A stretch of 64,000 nucleotides of DNA, from positions 132,441,917 through 132,505,916 of the forward strand of contig JAMXBB010000001.1 in assembly GCA_024138015.1 (NCBI GenBank), given 5' to 3'. Shown piece after piece: positions 33,757 to 44,565 of this stretch. The translations under genes and the position numbers were made by a program. The notes under the pieces were generated by a model. The model did not search any database. It saw nothing but the letters and a program-made list of their open reading frames with translations, and was not told the DNA's origin. The number at the start of each line of letters is the position of its first letter. Position 1 is the stretch's first letter. The DNA is from Lumnitzera littorea (taxonomy: Eukaryota > Streptophyta > Magnoliopsida > Myrtales > Combretaceae).

Positions 33757-34219
33757 TATTGACAAGATACTTTGAGCAGGGACTTCTCAGGCCTGACCAG
33801 ACTCACCTCTATAGGCCTCGAGCTTGACCCTTAGTGGCCTAAGCCCATTAAGAACTGTAATGACTATAAACTATAAAATAAGGATAAAACAGTCACGTTT
33901 TAAATATTAGGAACACATTAAATGCGATAACTCCACTCTCCTACACTTGCGGGAGAAGATCTCTCCCATTAACTAATCTCCAACGGCCAGCTCCACTCCG
34001 CTATAAATACCAGACATCTACCCAACGATAACCTTCTCTACAAATTCTGTATTCTAAGCCTACACACTTAGTATTCTATTCCACAAAAAGCTTATTATTG
34101 ACTTAAGCATCGGAATGGCCGTACCGGATAACCCCTCGGCATCCTTTCACTATGCATTATTTTGCAGGCCTAGTACATACAGATCTTAATCAACTACCAG
34201 CAAGAACTGAGGAACGACA
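33757..34219 (+). repeat. 5' LTR of the Tat element
   Basis: It aligns end to end with 50120-50606, sharing GGGAGAAGATCTCTCCC, the TATAAATAC box and the AACGACA end. Its first dinucleotide is TA where the 3' LTR has TG. CTATAAATAC at 34011-34020 is a likely TATA box. Confidence 0.88.
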
Positions 34220-34240
34220 TTTGGTATTGTCCGTGGGAAA
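34220..34240 (+). other. Decayed primer-binding site of the Tat element
   Basis: TTTGGTATTGTCCGTGGGAA follows the LTR end directly. It matches the usual Tat/Athila type (TTTGGCGCCGTC.GTGGGAA) with CGCC changed to TATT, as expected from CpG decay. Confidence 0.65.
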
Positions 34241-34307
34241 TGAGAATTCTTACACCCGAAATCCTAAACACACCAAACACATAACCCACATCAAGCCTTT
34301 CTACATC

Positions 34308-35850
34308 ATGTCTCAGCGCGACGATTAAGGAAATCAACAATTATTGAACAACCAACCCGAAGGCAACCAGCCACTCCCAAGAGCTGTGTTGGAAGAATGC
34401 CTAAAGCATGCAGAGCACCTGGTTGAGCAGTATGTTGACCAGATCAAGGAGCTCCACGCTTGCCTGGATAAAGTAGAGCATCGCAGCAAACAAACTCACC
34501 ACCCCGAAGCTTTAAATGCCCGCACTGGGCGGGACAACATCCAGCAGCAACAACTGCAAAATGGAAAGAATCATAACCTAATCCACTGCTGCGACAGTAG
34601 CTAGCAAGGTTTACCACTACCTGCGACTAAGCTCCGACTGGCAATGAGTAGGAAGTCGACTCGCAAGGAGTTCGGGCTCATTCAGCTGCACAACGAGCTC
34701 ATCCAGCGGACCACATCGACTTAAATGAGCTTTGTGCAGTGGTAAGATGGCTTTTCAAGTAGCAGGAGAGCAAGCTTGCTGATGACATTGAGCTGGTCGC
34801 TAACAACAAGACCCCCTTCACCAAGGGTGTCCAAGATGAAGTACTACCCCCCAACAGCAAACTTCTGTCCCTGGACTAGTATGATGGTATAGGTAACCTC
34901 GATGACCATCTCCTCTTCTTTCACACCCTCATGAACCTTCACAGTCATAGAGATGCCATACTATACAAAGCTTTCTTAGGCACGCTAAGGAAGGCAGTAT
35001 GGAAGTGGTTTAACCACCTCCTCGACAATTCGATCAGCTCTTTTGATGAGCTGGTCAGGAAGTTCAGCCTCCATTTCAAGGTTAGTAAGCTTTCATCTAA
35101 GGATACATCATCTTTGTACTTGGTAAGGTAGGGTGAGGATGAGTCCTTGTACAACCACGTAGCTTGGTTCAATAACGCTGTGGTCGAGATCCCTCATTTG
35201 GATGAAGGAGTTGCTGTCTATGCTGTACAGCTCGGTATCAGACCTTCGGGAGATTTTTTTTAATCGCTTGCAAAGAGCAAGCCAAAGACCCTGGCCGACT
35301 TTTGGAACCAAGCCCAAAAGTACATCAACCAAGAAGATAACATTCACGCCAAGCACAATGCTGACCAAGAAAGGTCGGGCAAAAAGCAAGACAAGGAGAA
35401 ATTGTCCATTAAAGATCGCCTCGACGGAAGGATGCTGAGCGGGCTAAAGGGGGAAAGCTTTGGGAAGAAGAAACGCCGAGTAGAGCTTAACCCTCTCTTC
35501 CCTCTCATTTACAGCCAGTACATGCCCCTAAATAGACCCATAGCTCAAGTCTATTCCGAAGTGAAACACTGAAACTTGCTGCAGAGATCATAGAAAATGT
35601 GGGGAAACCCTAATTGCTAGAACTCTGACAATATTATCAGTTCCTTGACGATTACGGCCATATAACTAAAGAGTGCTTCCAATTGAAGAATGCTGTTGAA
35701 TACGCCATTTAATGCGGTTTCTTCAATGAAAACGTGACACATCGACAGAACAACAACCGTTTCGATAATGACATTGACAAGAGACCTTAGAGGCGACAAA
35801 CCAAGGATGCCCAAGTGAAGTAGAATAATGACTGCTGCAATGATCACACC
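34308..35850 (+). pseudogene. Gag of the Tat element
   Basis: A start ATG at 34308 is followed after six codons by a stop, then a long open stretch (34344-34604) rich in Gln, Glu and His. Further on come Tat gag features: YDG….LDDHL, 'LGTLRKAVWKWFNHLL', SISSFDELVRKFSLHF, 'SLYNHVAWFNNAVVEIP' and LADFWNQAQKYINQED, broken by several stops and frame changes. The order matches the gag retrotransposon domain of Tat elements. A 14-G run (35877-35890) marks the gag-protease junction. Confidence 0.8.
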
Positions 35851-36042
35851 CCCAATGGTGTCATAAATGTAATTCTGGGGGGGGGGGGGGCACACCCTAG
35901 GAGCCAACTAAGTACTAGCAGCTCTGTTAATGCCCAATCAGAGGTGCTGGCAGTTAGAGAGAAGAGAAGGAAGTTAGATACTTCCATCTTCTTCTTCGAC
36001 GCTGACCTTAAAGGGGTCGATACTCCCCACTAAGACACCCTG

Positions 36043-36438
36043 GTGATTAGGGTGAATATCTTAGAATTTGAGGTCTTAAAGATCATGATGGACACTGGCA
36101 GCTCTACCGATATACTTTTCCTCTACACATATGACAGGATGAGGAAGAAGCTGCCAGTAAAGATGAAGCCATATCACCACAATCTGATTGGCTTCAATGG
36201 CAGCATGATCCAAGCTAAGGGCATCATTACGCTAGACGTGGAACTTGGCAATGACGACCACATGGCACAACGACTTGTAAAGTTCACTGTGATTGATTGT
36301 CCTTCCCTTTATAGTGTGCTCTTGGGAAGACCAAGTCTAAACGCATTTGGGATGATCACATCCTCCTTGTATTTGAAGGCCAAATTCGCAACGCCTATGG
36401 GGGTGAGAGTATGCAATTGTGATCAAAAGCTCTCATAA
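36043..36438 (+). pseudogene. Protease of the Tat element
   Basis: An open frame of 131 residues carries the retropepsin active site MDTGSSTDILF (catalytic Asp at residue 17) and the distal VLLGRPSLNAFG motif. It is the best-preserved part of the element, but the polyprotein is interrupted before and after it. Confidence 0.85.
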
Positions 36439-36453
36439 GAGCTATATGTCAAG

Positions 36454-37960
36454 GTGGCCAAATACAATGGCGTCTTCACCTTAGAGACGGGCCTACAAGA
36501 GAGACCGATTGAGAGGGGCAAGCTTGGAGAAAAAACCGAAGATGTCCAAATCGACAACTCTCCCTACCAAACAATGAAAGTCAAGATTGAGACCCCAGTC
36601 GAAGTGAAGGATGAAATCATTGCCCTTCTGCAGGCAAATTCAAATAGGTTCGCCTGGTTAGCATTCGACATGCCCGGAATTTCCCCTAACTTGGCAACCT
36701 ACAACCTCAACATTGACACCATAGCGTACCCTGTCAAACAAAAAAAGAGGCATTTTGCCCTAAAATGACCGGCCGCAATCCAGGAGAAAGTATAGAAGCT
36801 GCTCAAAACTAGCTTCGTAAAGGAGGAAAAGTACTTGATGTGCCTGGTAAACGTGGTTTATTGAAAAAGAAGAATGGGAAGGGGCGCATGTGTATCGATT
36901 ATACCGACCTTAACAAAGCCTGTCCTAAAGATTGTTTCCTCCTCCCTAGAATTGACTAGCTTGTTGATTTTACGTCAGGATACGCCCTATTACGCTTTAT
37001 GGATGCTTTCTTAGGATACAACCAAATGAAAATAGACCCGAAGGATAAGGCCCATACCACCTTCATCACCGACTACGGCACATACTGTTACACTGTGATG
37101 CCATTTGGATTGAAAAACGCTGGGACCACATACTAACGGATGGCGACAAACTTGTTCAAGCCTCAAATCGGGCACAATATGGAGGTATATGTGGATGACA
37201 TGATTGTCAAGAGCCAAAAGCCGACCAATCATGTCAAGGATCTTCAGGAAGACTTTAACCGAATGCACACGCATGACATGAAGCTAAACCCCCAAAAGTG
37301 TGTCTTCGATGGCGGCTCTAACAAGTTCCTCGAATTTCTAGTCACCGAGAGAGATATCGAGGCTAACCTTGAGAAGATTACGGCCATCAAGGGAATGAAG
37401 CCCCTAACTTTAGTTTAAGACGTACAAAAGCTCATTGGCATGGTGGCTACCTTGAGCAGATTCATTTCGAAGAGTGTAGACAGATGTGTTGAGTTTTTCA
37501 AAATCCTCAAAAATCCTAAGGGTTTTGAATAGACTTCGGAGTGCATTGCTGCCTTTCAATAGCTCTAAAACTTCCATACTCATCTATCGGTCCTCTCTAT
37601 GCCTGTCCAACAGGAGGATCTAATTTTATACCTAGTTATTAATGATCGGGCTCTCTCCTTTGTGCTAGTCAGAGCAGACGGAAGAGAACATAGGCTAGTA
37701 TATTACATCAACTACGTACTTCATGAGCTTAAGGTCAGGTACACCTAGGTAGAAAAATTTGCACTGACCATCGTCATTACTGCCAAATAGCTAAGGCCTT
37801 ACTTCCAGGCGCACCAGGTGATTGTACTTACAAACTAGCCATTATACACCATGTTGCAAAAACCAGATGCATCTGGATGGATGATGAAGTACGTAATGGA
37901 ACTGAGTGCATATGGAATCCAGTACCAGCCACAAACGGCCTACAAGGCATAAGTCCTAGC
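36454..37960 (+). pseudogene. Reverse transcriptase and RNase H of the Tat element
   Basis: An open frame (36454-36768) covers the region before RT (FAWLAFDMPGISP). RT motifs follow in shifting frames: 'SGYALLRFMDAFLGYNQMKI', TTFITDYGTYCY, MPFGLKNAGTTY and an open frame from 37140 with the catalytic YVDD (37188-37199) intact, then KLNPQKCVF. RNase H-like sequence follows to about 37960. Stops and frame shifts (for example TAA after the GTTY motif) inactivate it. Confidence 0.85.
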
Positions 37961-38671
37961 CAACTTTGTGGTAGAATATACTGGAGAAGAAACATTGTTG
38001 GGTGACGACAAACCGGTATAGACTCTCTTTATTGATAGATCATCCACCAATGGAGGTGGAGGTGTGGGCCTTATGTTGACCGGCTTGCATAAGGTCACCA
38101 TTTGTTATACCCTCAAGTTTGGGTTCAATTCCAGCAACAATGAATCCAAATATGAGGCTCTTATCGCCAACCTGAAGCTAACAAGGAGATTGGGGTCGAG
38201 TAGCTGCAAATATTCTCAAACTCCATGCTCATTATACAGCAGGTTCGAGGTGAATATAAGGCCAAGGACAGCACTATGGCTAGGTACTTAAAGAAGGTGA
38301 GAGGGTTCCTAGCGGACTTTCCCTCTTGGGACATCAAGAAAATCCCTCGAATGGAAAATTCAGCGGCCTATTGGCTATCTAAGCTAGCCTCCACTGGCAT
38401 ACGGAAGCCCAAGATGAAGGACAAAAAGATCTTCATAAAGTACCTGCTGGAAAAAAGCATAACTCCAAGCTCGGCTGACATTTTGGAACTGACCACGTCA
38501 ACACCAGAGCCAAGCTGGATAGATCTCATCCAGAGCTACTTGGAGGAGGGAACATTGTTAGAGGATAAGAGGGAGTCGAAGAAGCTTCAGTACTATGCTA
38601 CCAATTATACACTAATTGATGGCATCCTATATCGTAAGGGAATTAACCTCCCCCCACTCCGGTGTCTCTAA
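37961..38671 (+). pseudogene. Second (Tat-type) RNase H and connection
   Basis: TLFIDRSSTNGGGGVGLML, then FGFNSSNNESKYEALIA, then RGEYKAKDSTMARYL and AAYWLSKLAST match the additional RNase H that Tat-lineage elements carry downstream of their degenerate first one. The motif D..S....G.G and the S-N-N-E-S-K-Y-E-A-L-I block are clear. An open frame (38225-38671) continues into the integrase N-terminal region. Confidence 0.8.
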
Positions 38672-39745
38672 GAAAGGAAATGGTTGCGTGTCATGGAAGA
38701 GCTATATGCCGAAGTGTATAGCAACCATATCCAGTCCCAAGCCCTGTACCTTCGGGCACTATGGCTTAGATATTATTAGCTTACCATGAGGCAGGACATA
38801 AAGGCCGTAGCCTAGAAGTGCCCGCAATGCCAAAAGCATGCCCCAATCAGTCGCGCACTCAGCATCACACTCTAACCCTTGACGAGCCCTTGGCCGTTTG
38901 CCCAATGGAGGATTGATATCCTCAACGCCTTCTCGAAAGCATCAAGAGGACTGTAGTTCATAATTGTCGTCGTAGACTACTTCACAAATTGGGTGGAGGC
39001 CAAAGCTGTGACCAGAATCACGAAGAGGAGTATAGAGTCATTTGTCAGAAATAATATTCTCTCCCAGTTTAGAGTCCCCCATGCACTGATAACGAAAAAC
39101 GACCGATAATTTGACAACCCTAAGTTTAGAGATTTTTGCACCAAGCACCACATCACCTCGCACTTCACCTCAGTTGCTTACCCCCAATTGAATGGACAGG
39201 TGAAGGCAACCAATTAGGTTATTTTAGACAACCTTAAGAAGCGCGTGGACCGATCTCATAGCGCTTAGGCTGATGAACTGCCTAATATCTTGTGGGGGTA
39301 CGAGACCACGCACTGCACTTCAACGGGCAAGACCCCCTTTCGTCTGGCTTTCAGGTCAGAAGCTATCCTCCCTATCAAAATTGAACTCCCCAATATCTAG
39401 ACTCGAAGTTTCAATGCTGCCCTGAATGATTCATTACTACAGGTAAGCACTGACACAATCGAAGAAATCAGAGACCTTGCTGCTACTCGAGTTACTACAT
39501 ACCAACATCGGACCGCTCGATATTATGTTTAGAAGGTCCAACACAAGCAATTCAAGGTTGGTGACCTAGTGTATCGAAAATTGGAGGCTACTGGTTTATG
39601 AGAAGCCTAGGGAAGCTGGCCCTCAATTAGGAAGACTCAGTCAGAATCAAGGAGAAACTGGGCAATAGAGCATATAAGCTGGAAAGATTGGATGGCAAGC
39701 TTATCCCGTGTACATAGAACGCTAACAATCTATGCCTCTACTTTG
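38672..39745 (+). pseudogene. Integrase of the Tat element
   Basis: Contains the zinc-binding end (CPQCQKHAP), the core (FIIVVVDYFTNWVEAKAV with the first catalytic Asp, then YPQLNGQVKATN) and the C-terminal part (RTARYYV, then FKVGDLVYRKL). Several stops interrupt it, many explainable as Gln or Trp codon decay. It is followed by the element's 3' non-coding region. Confidence 0.82.
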
Positions 39746-39903
39746 ATTAAAATTTCATCATGTACAGTTTTATTTTCAAATTGAGTCAAAATAAAAAGCT
39801 TTCTATTGATTGCGTACTTCTCTCTATCTCTTTTTGTTTCAATTGCCTTACTTGCCTTTCAAAAAGATACATGAATAGATACTCGGGCAGGTCAGAGCAC
39901 CAT

Positions 39904-40312
39904 CAACCTGACCCCCTTAAGGTAATCTCAATAAAGGGAAATACCCTTCGCACAGAAGAACTCCTACAAATAGGGCAGGTCGAAATGCCACTGATTTAAC
40001 CCCCTTAAGATAATTTCGGTAATGGGAAACACCCCTTGCACAAAGGAACTCCTACGAACTGGACATGACAAAACGCCACCAACCTGACCCCTTAAGGGAA
40101 CCTTAGCAAAGGGAAACACCCCTTGTATAGAGGAACTCCTATGAACCGAATAGGATGAAACGCCACCGATTTGACCCCCTAGAGTAACCTTAGTAATGGG
40201 AAACAACCCTTGTACAGAGAAACTCCCACGAACCGGACAGAATGGAACGCTACTGACTTAACCCCTCTAGGGTAATCTTGGTAAGGGGAAACACCCCTTG
40301 CACAGGCCCAAT
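39904..40312 (+). repeat. Tandem array of about 87-bp units in the Tat 3' region
   Basis: About 4.7 units begin at 39904, 39991, 40080, 40167 and 40253. Each contains a TGACCCCCTTAAG-like start, GGGAAACACCCCTTGCACA and a GGAACTCCTACGAAC block. The period is close to 29 codons, so one frame stays open as a repeated peptide on the - strand; I regard that as a by-product. Tandem repeats in the 3' untranslated region are known in Tat-type elements. Confidence 0.88.
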
Positions 40313-41365
40313 AAAACCTCGACGAAAGGTCTACAAAATTTACAGAGAGAATAGTGAAAGACTTTCAAAAAAATACATGTATTTATTCTATACCTTTATT
40401 TACAGAGCAAAAGTTGGCATCCTGACCCTAACTACATAAAAAAAAATTACAGAACCCCGCTACCTCTTGGGATAATTTAGTTTGGGTAACTCTGAAAAAT
40501 CCAAGGCATCAATCTGCTCTGAGTGCTGATTCGTAGGCACTTCAACTAGCAAGCCTTGAGTTGTAGGGGAGTACGAGACATGCGAATCAAGACCAGCAGG
40601 ACCCCCCACGAATAAATCTTCCCTAGGGACAGCTTTTGAGGCATCTTCCTATTAAGTTGCCAAGGCAAGGTCGGATGTAAAAGCGCCCTGCCCTGCCCCA
40701 CCCCGACACCAGAGGATGTGCTTATGTTTTTTACCACTCCATGAGAACACACACCCCCCCCCCCGCAAATCCTTCACACCAAAGCTTCCCTTTTCTCGTT
40801 AAATATGGGGGAGTTTAGAAAATCGAGGAAGCTCTAGATAATAAGAGAGGATTTCTCTCTTAGTGAAGTGGTCGGAATCAGTAGACAGGTGCTCCAACTC
40901 CTCTAGCCACTCCTCGGTGGCCTTATAATCGATGACTGCCTTCCTTACGGCAGCGTTGCTGAGGACCTCCCCACTCTCCATCTCCGAGATGATCTCTTCC
41001 ATCTCCAAAACCTTACCCTACAGCTCCCTGACTTGTTGCTTTAGAGTAGCCTTCAAGCCGATCAGCTCGAGCGATGTGGCCTTAACGCCCTTACACTTGA
41101 ACGCCTTCATCACCATCTTAGTTTTTAACCTTGCCATAGAAGCCTTCAGCTTGGCATTTTCTTTTTCGATTTGGGCCTTAGCTGTACCCTCCTCTTCTAG
41201 TAGTTGCAAGAGACGAGCCTTCGTCTTTTGCTTGTTCTTCAACCGAGCTTTCAGTTCCGTAACCTTCCAAGCATCCCTCTTTACTTTGTCCTTCTCCTGC
41301 TTCGCAAGCTTGAGCCTCTCTTGAAGCCCTGTCACTTGCACAACAGAGCAACGAAACGAAGGTGC

Positions 41366-44322
41366 TGTAAGCTCTAAATAAAAGCCAAGCAACAATAGGA
41401 TCGAATTTAATACACAAAGTTTAGGGCAATCAGTTAAAAAATCCGATCAAACCTAAATTATAAATTAAAACTAGAAATATTAGTAAAAGTGACCCCGTAA
41501 GTTTGAATTTAAGAAAATAAGTAATAAAATAAGAGTATATAAAATTTTCAAATTTTAAGTATATTACTTATTATTTATCAAAAGTACGTAAAATACAATC
41601 CGATAACTAATAAATTACTAGATATAAATTATATGTATGCTAAAAATCATAGACTGACCTAAATAATATTTAGGAGTGTTTACTTATACCCTATATGTAT
41701 TTAATTATAGGTAAAAATACGCGAAATTATCTAAATTGTCTAAAATTAGCTATAAAAAATTACTAAATAATTAAAGAAAATCATTAAAAAAAATCAAAGA
41801 AAAAGAAGAAAGGTTGAGAACAATTCAGAATCTAGTCATAGTAGGTCAAGAATTAAGAACAAATTTTGGCCAATTAAAAGTAAGCAACAAAAAAGGCAAA
41901 AAAATTGAAAGATGATAAGCTAGTCTTATCTAATTAATGTATAGAGTTCACTTTATAGCTCTATAAATAGCAAGAAAATTGCAGAAGCTAAGTTGTTTAG
42001 TTTGAAACCTCAAAAAATTAGTAAGTGTCGAAAATTGAGAGGAAAATTAAGGTTTAGAAAAAATTTCCTAAATCTGTGTAGTAGGAGCTTATGAACTGAA
42101 TCTATACATCACCACCACATGGGACCGAACCACTACCACCACCACCACCCCACTCCAAACCGACTGTCTGGATCGGCTGATACACCTGAACCGGTGTTGG
42201 AAGCGAAAAAGCTCGTGAACTAGGTGAATCTCCTCTGATTTTGAAAAATTCCTTAAAATTATTAATTATGCCCAGAAAATTATGAAATTTATTATTTTGA
42301 TGTTTTATTATGTGTAGATTTAGGGAAAAATAGTGGTTAAGTGTAATCAAGTTTGTAAATATAAGGTTCTTAAGAAATTGGACAAAACCGAACATGTTTA
42401 GAATTAAAAATAAATAGGCTTAGGAATGTAGTTTGGAGCTCAATTTTCTTTTGTAGAATACTTAAGTTCTGTAGAACAATAATATGAAGCTATTTTTTTA
42501 ACATTAATTTTCGAAAATCTTAAATAATTTTTTATCCCTAAAATGATGAGAAAAATAGGTAATGTTGGCTTAATTAAGTGATTAAATGATTAATTACTGA
42601 CTTAGAGGGTAATTAGATGTTTAAGGATATTAATCTCTTATATGGAAACCTAATCCTAACATTTGGAGTGTTAATTGTAATTAATATGGAAATTATGTGG
42701 TAATTGTAGGAAATTTAGTAATATGTGAAGTTGAAATTTTAATAAATATGAAATAATAGGTTAAATTGGATAATATAATAATAATATCAGTACAAAATAA
42801 ATTTGGTACAAAAATTAATTTTAGGTAATTAGATAAAAAATATAAATTTTTCTCACATCGAGAGTAAAATCCAATACCCTAATTAGGATTAGAGTGTACC
42901 GAATATGTTATAATACTAAATTAAGACCTAGTATGATATTAAGATACTCGAGCTTAATGTGATTAATTTTACATTAGGATTCGAGCGTATTTAGGATTCT
43001 TCGTAGTTAAAAACAATTTAGAACTAAAACTGGAATTTAATTCAGAAACCGAACCCCGAGTTAATGTAGAATGAATCGTTAGTAAATAATAGGTATATAT
43101 GGAGAAGTGAGTTAAACTATCTATTAGAACATGTATCATCAAAGTATAAGTACTAAAAAGACTTATTTATATTATAAGAAACAAGAAGACGAGCCAACCT
43201 GCAATTGAGTGATTGAGCGACCGAGAATTTTAGGTAAGTTAGATTTATTATTTTACCGTATTTAGAGTATTATTTTAGGGTACTCGGAGACTTAAGATTA
43301 TGTATGATTGTGATTGTAAATAGTTTTATGCATGTGCTTATGTATCTGACTTCGTGTTCGAATTTGTGTTATGATCGATGACTGTTATGATTGAATTGAT
43401 ATGAAATTGTCTGAACACCTTAAATGGAACCTAATCCTAATCAACCCTAATACCCTAAATTGTCATGCATTGCAATCATTTAAGGGATCATTAGGATTCT
43501 CTAACTAAACAACAATACCTTCGAAAAAGATAGCGCTGAATAACAATTTAGTCTTTTCATCATCCTTATTTGAATTAAGTGACAGAAGAGGAGATCGTGG
43601 TGTGGATGAGGGCATTAGTTTAAAGGATAGTCTTAAGAGGAGCAATATCTCCATTACATAAACTTGGGTTTGGTTGTAAGCTGTTGCATAATATGAAAAC
43701 TCTTCAACCCGGATTAGAGCGAGTGAAATTACTCTGATTTCACAATGGACCGGACTACGTTGTGTGATGATACTTGCTTATTGTATTGCATGAAAATAAT
43801 TGCTTGATAATCTTGTTTGTGTTTGTATACATTCATGAGTCTCCAATTCAACTTACTGAGCTGTAGTTGCTCATATCCATATAGATCCTTTTGTAGGTCT
43901 TGACTTCTGATTACTCTGACTAATATGCTACCCTACAACTATCCAAAGGTTAGTTCTCTTTTGAAGCCTGGGGGTGTGAGAATCAATTTGCTTAATAGTT
44001 AATTTATATCTAGAGTCTCACTAGTATCTTTAAGACTAAAAGATTGATATTTGATATGTAAACTAGTTGACTGTTATGATATGATATAAAATCATCTAGG
44101 AATTCTACAGTAATGTACATGTAATTATATATATATTGATTTAAAGTTTTAATACTTACTGTAACTCTAAATAAATTCTTAATTGAATTGTTTACTTAAA
44201 AGCGAGGAGTCGTCAACACCTTGTATAGATCATATCTATGATAGGCACTGTGAGGCTAGTTACTATTATAGAATGGTTTACATGGCAGGACTGTTATGAC
44301 TCTATGATTTCAAGGCGTAACA
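41366..44322 (+). mobile_element. Repeat copy D: ~3-kb solo-LTR-like element
   Basis: A 2957-bp unit with TGTAAG...AACA ends, flanked by perfect GGTGC duplications (41361-41365 and 44323-44327). It is the most diverged of the complete copies but keeps the same order of blocks, including CTATAAATAG at 41961-41970. It splits the antisense coiled-coil ORF. Confidence 0.87.
41961..41970 (+). promoter_or_regulatory. TATA-like box of repeat copy D
   Basis: CTATAAATAG followed by CAAGAAAATT, conserved in position with copy C. Confidence 0.6.
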
Positions 44323-44565
44323 GGTGCTTATTAGCTTGAGCAAATTTTCTTAAGTACCTCCTGCTAGAAGTCTTTGCCTCTAGCAAGCACTTCTTCTGCC
44401 GATGCAACTCCTCCCGCAATCTAGTTACCTTTTTTGGGTGGTATAGGACTTGCTCAGCTTGAGGAACACTTGGCTATAGTATTGTAAGATGAAAATAGAA
44501 TGCACAAATTAGTACCAGACGCTAAAATACAACACCACAACAGCATGAAAGACCTACTTGCCGCA

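Noticed and set aside
33757..39745. Endogenous pararetrovirus instead of a retrotransposon
   Set aside because: The domain order PR-RT-RH-RH-INT, the LTR pair, the integrase and the target-site duplication fit a Tat Ty3/gypsy element; no movement or coat protein features are seen.
39964..40206. Repeated-peptide frame on the - strand
   Set aside because: It is the reverse-strand reading of the 87-bp tandem repeats, whose length is close to a multiple of three.
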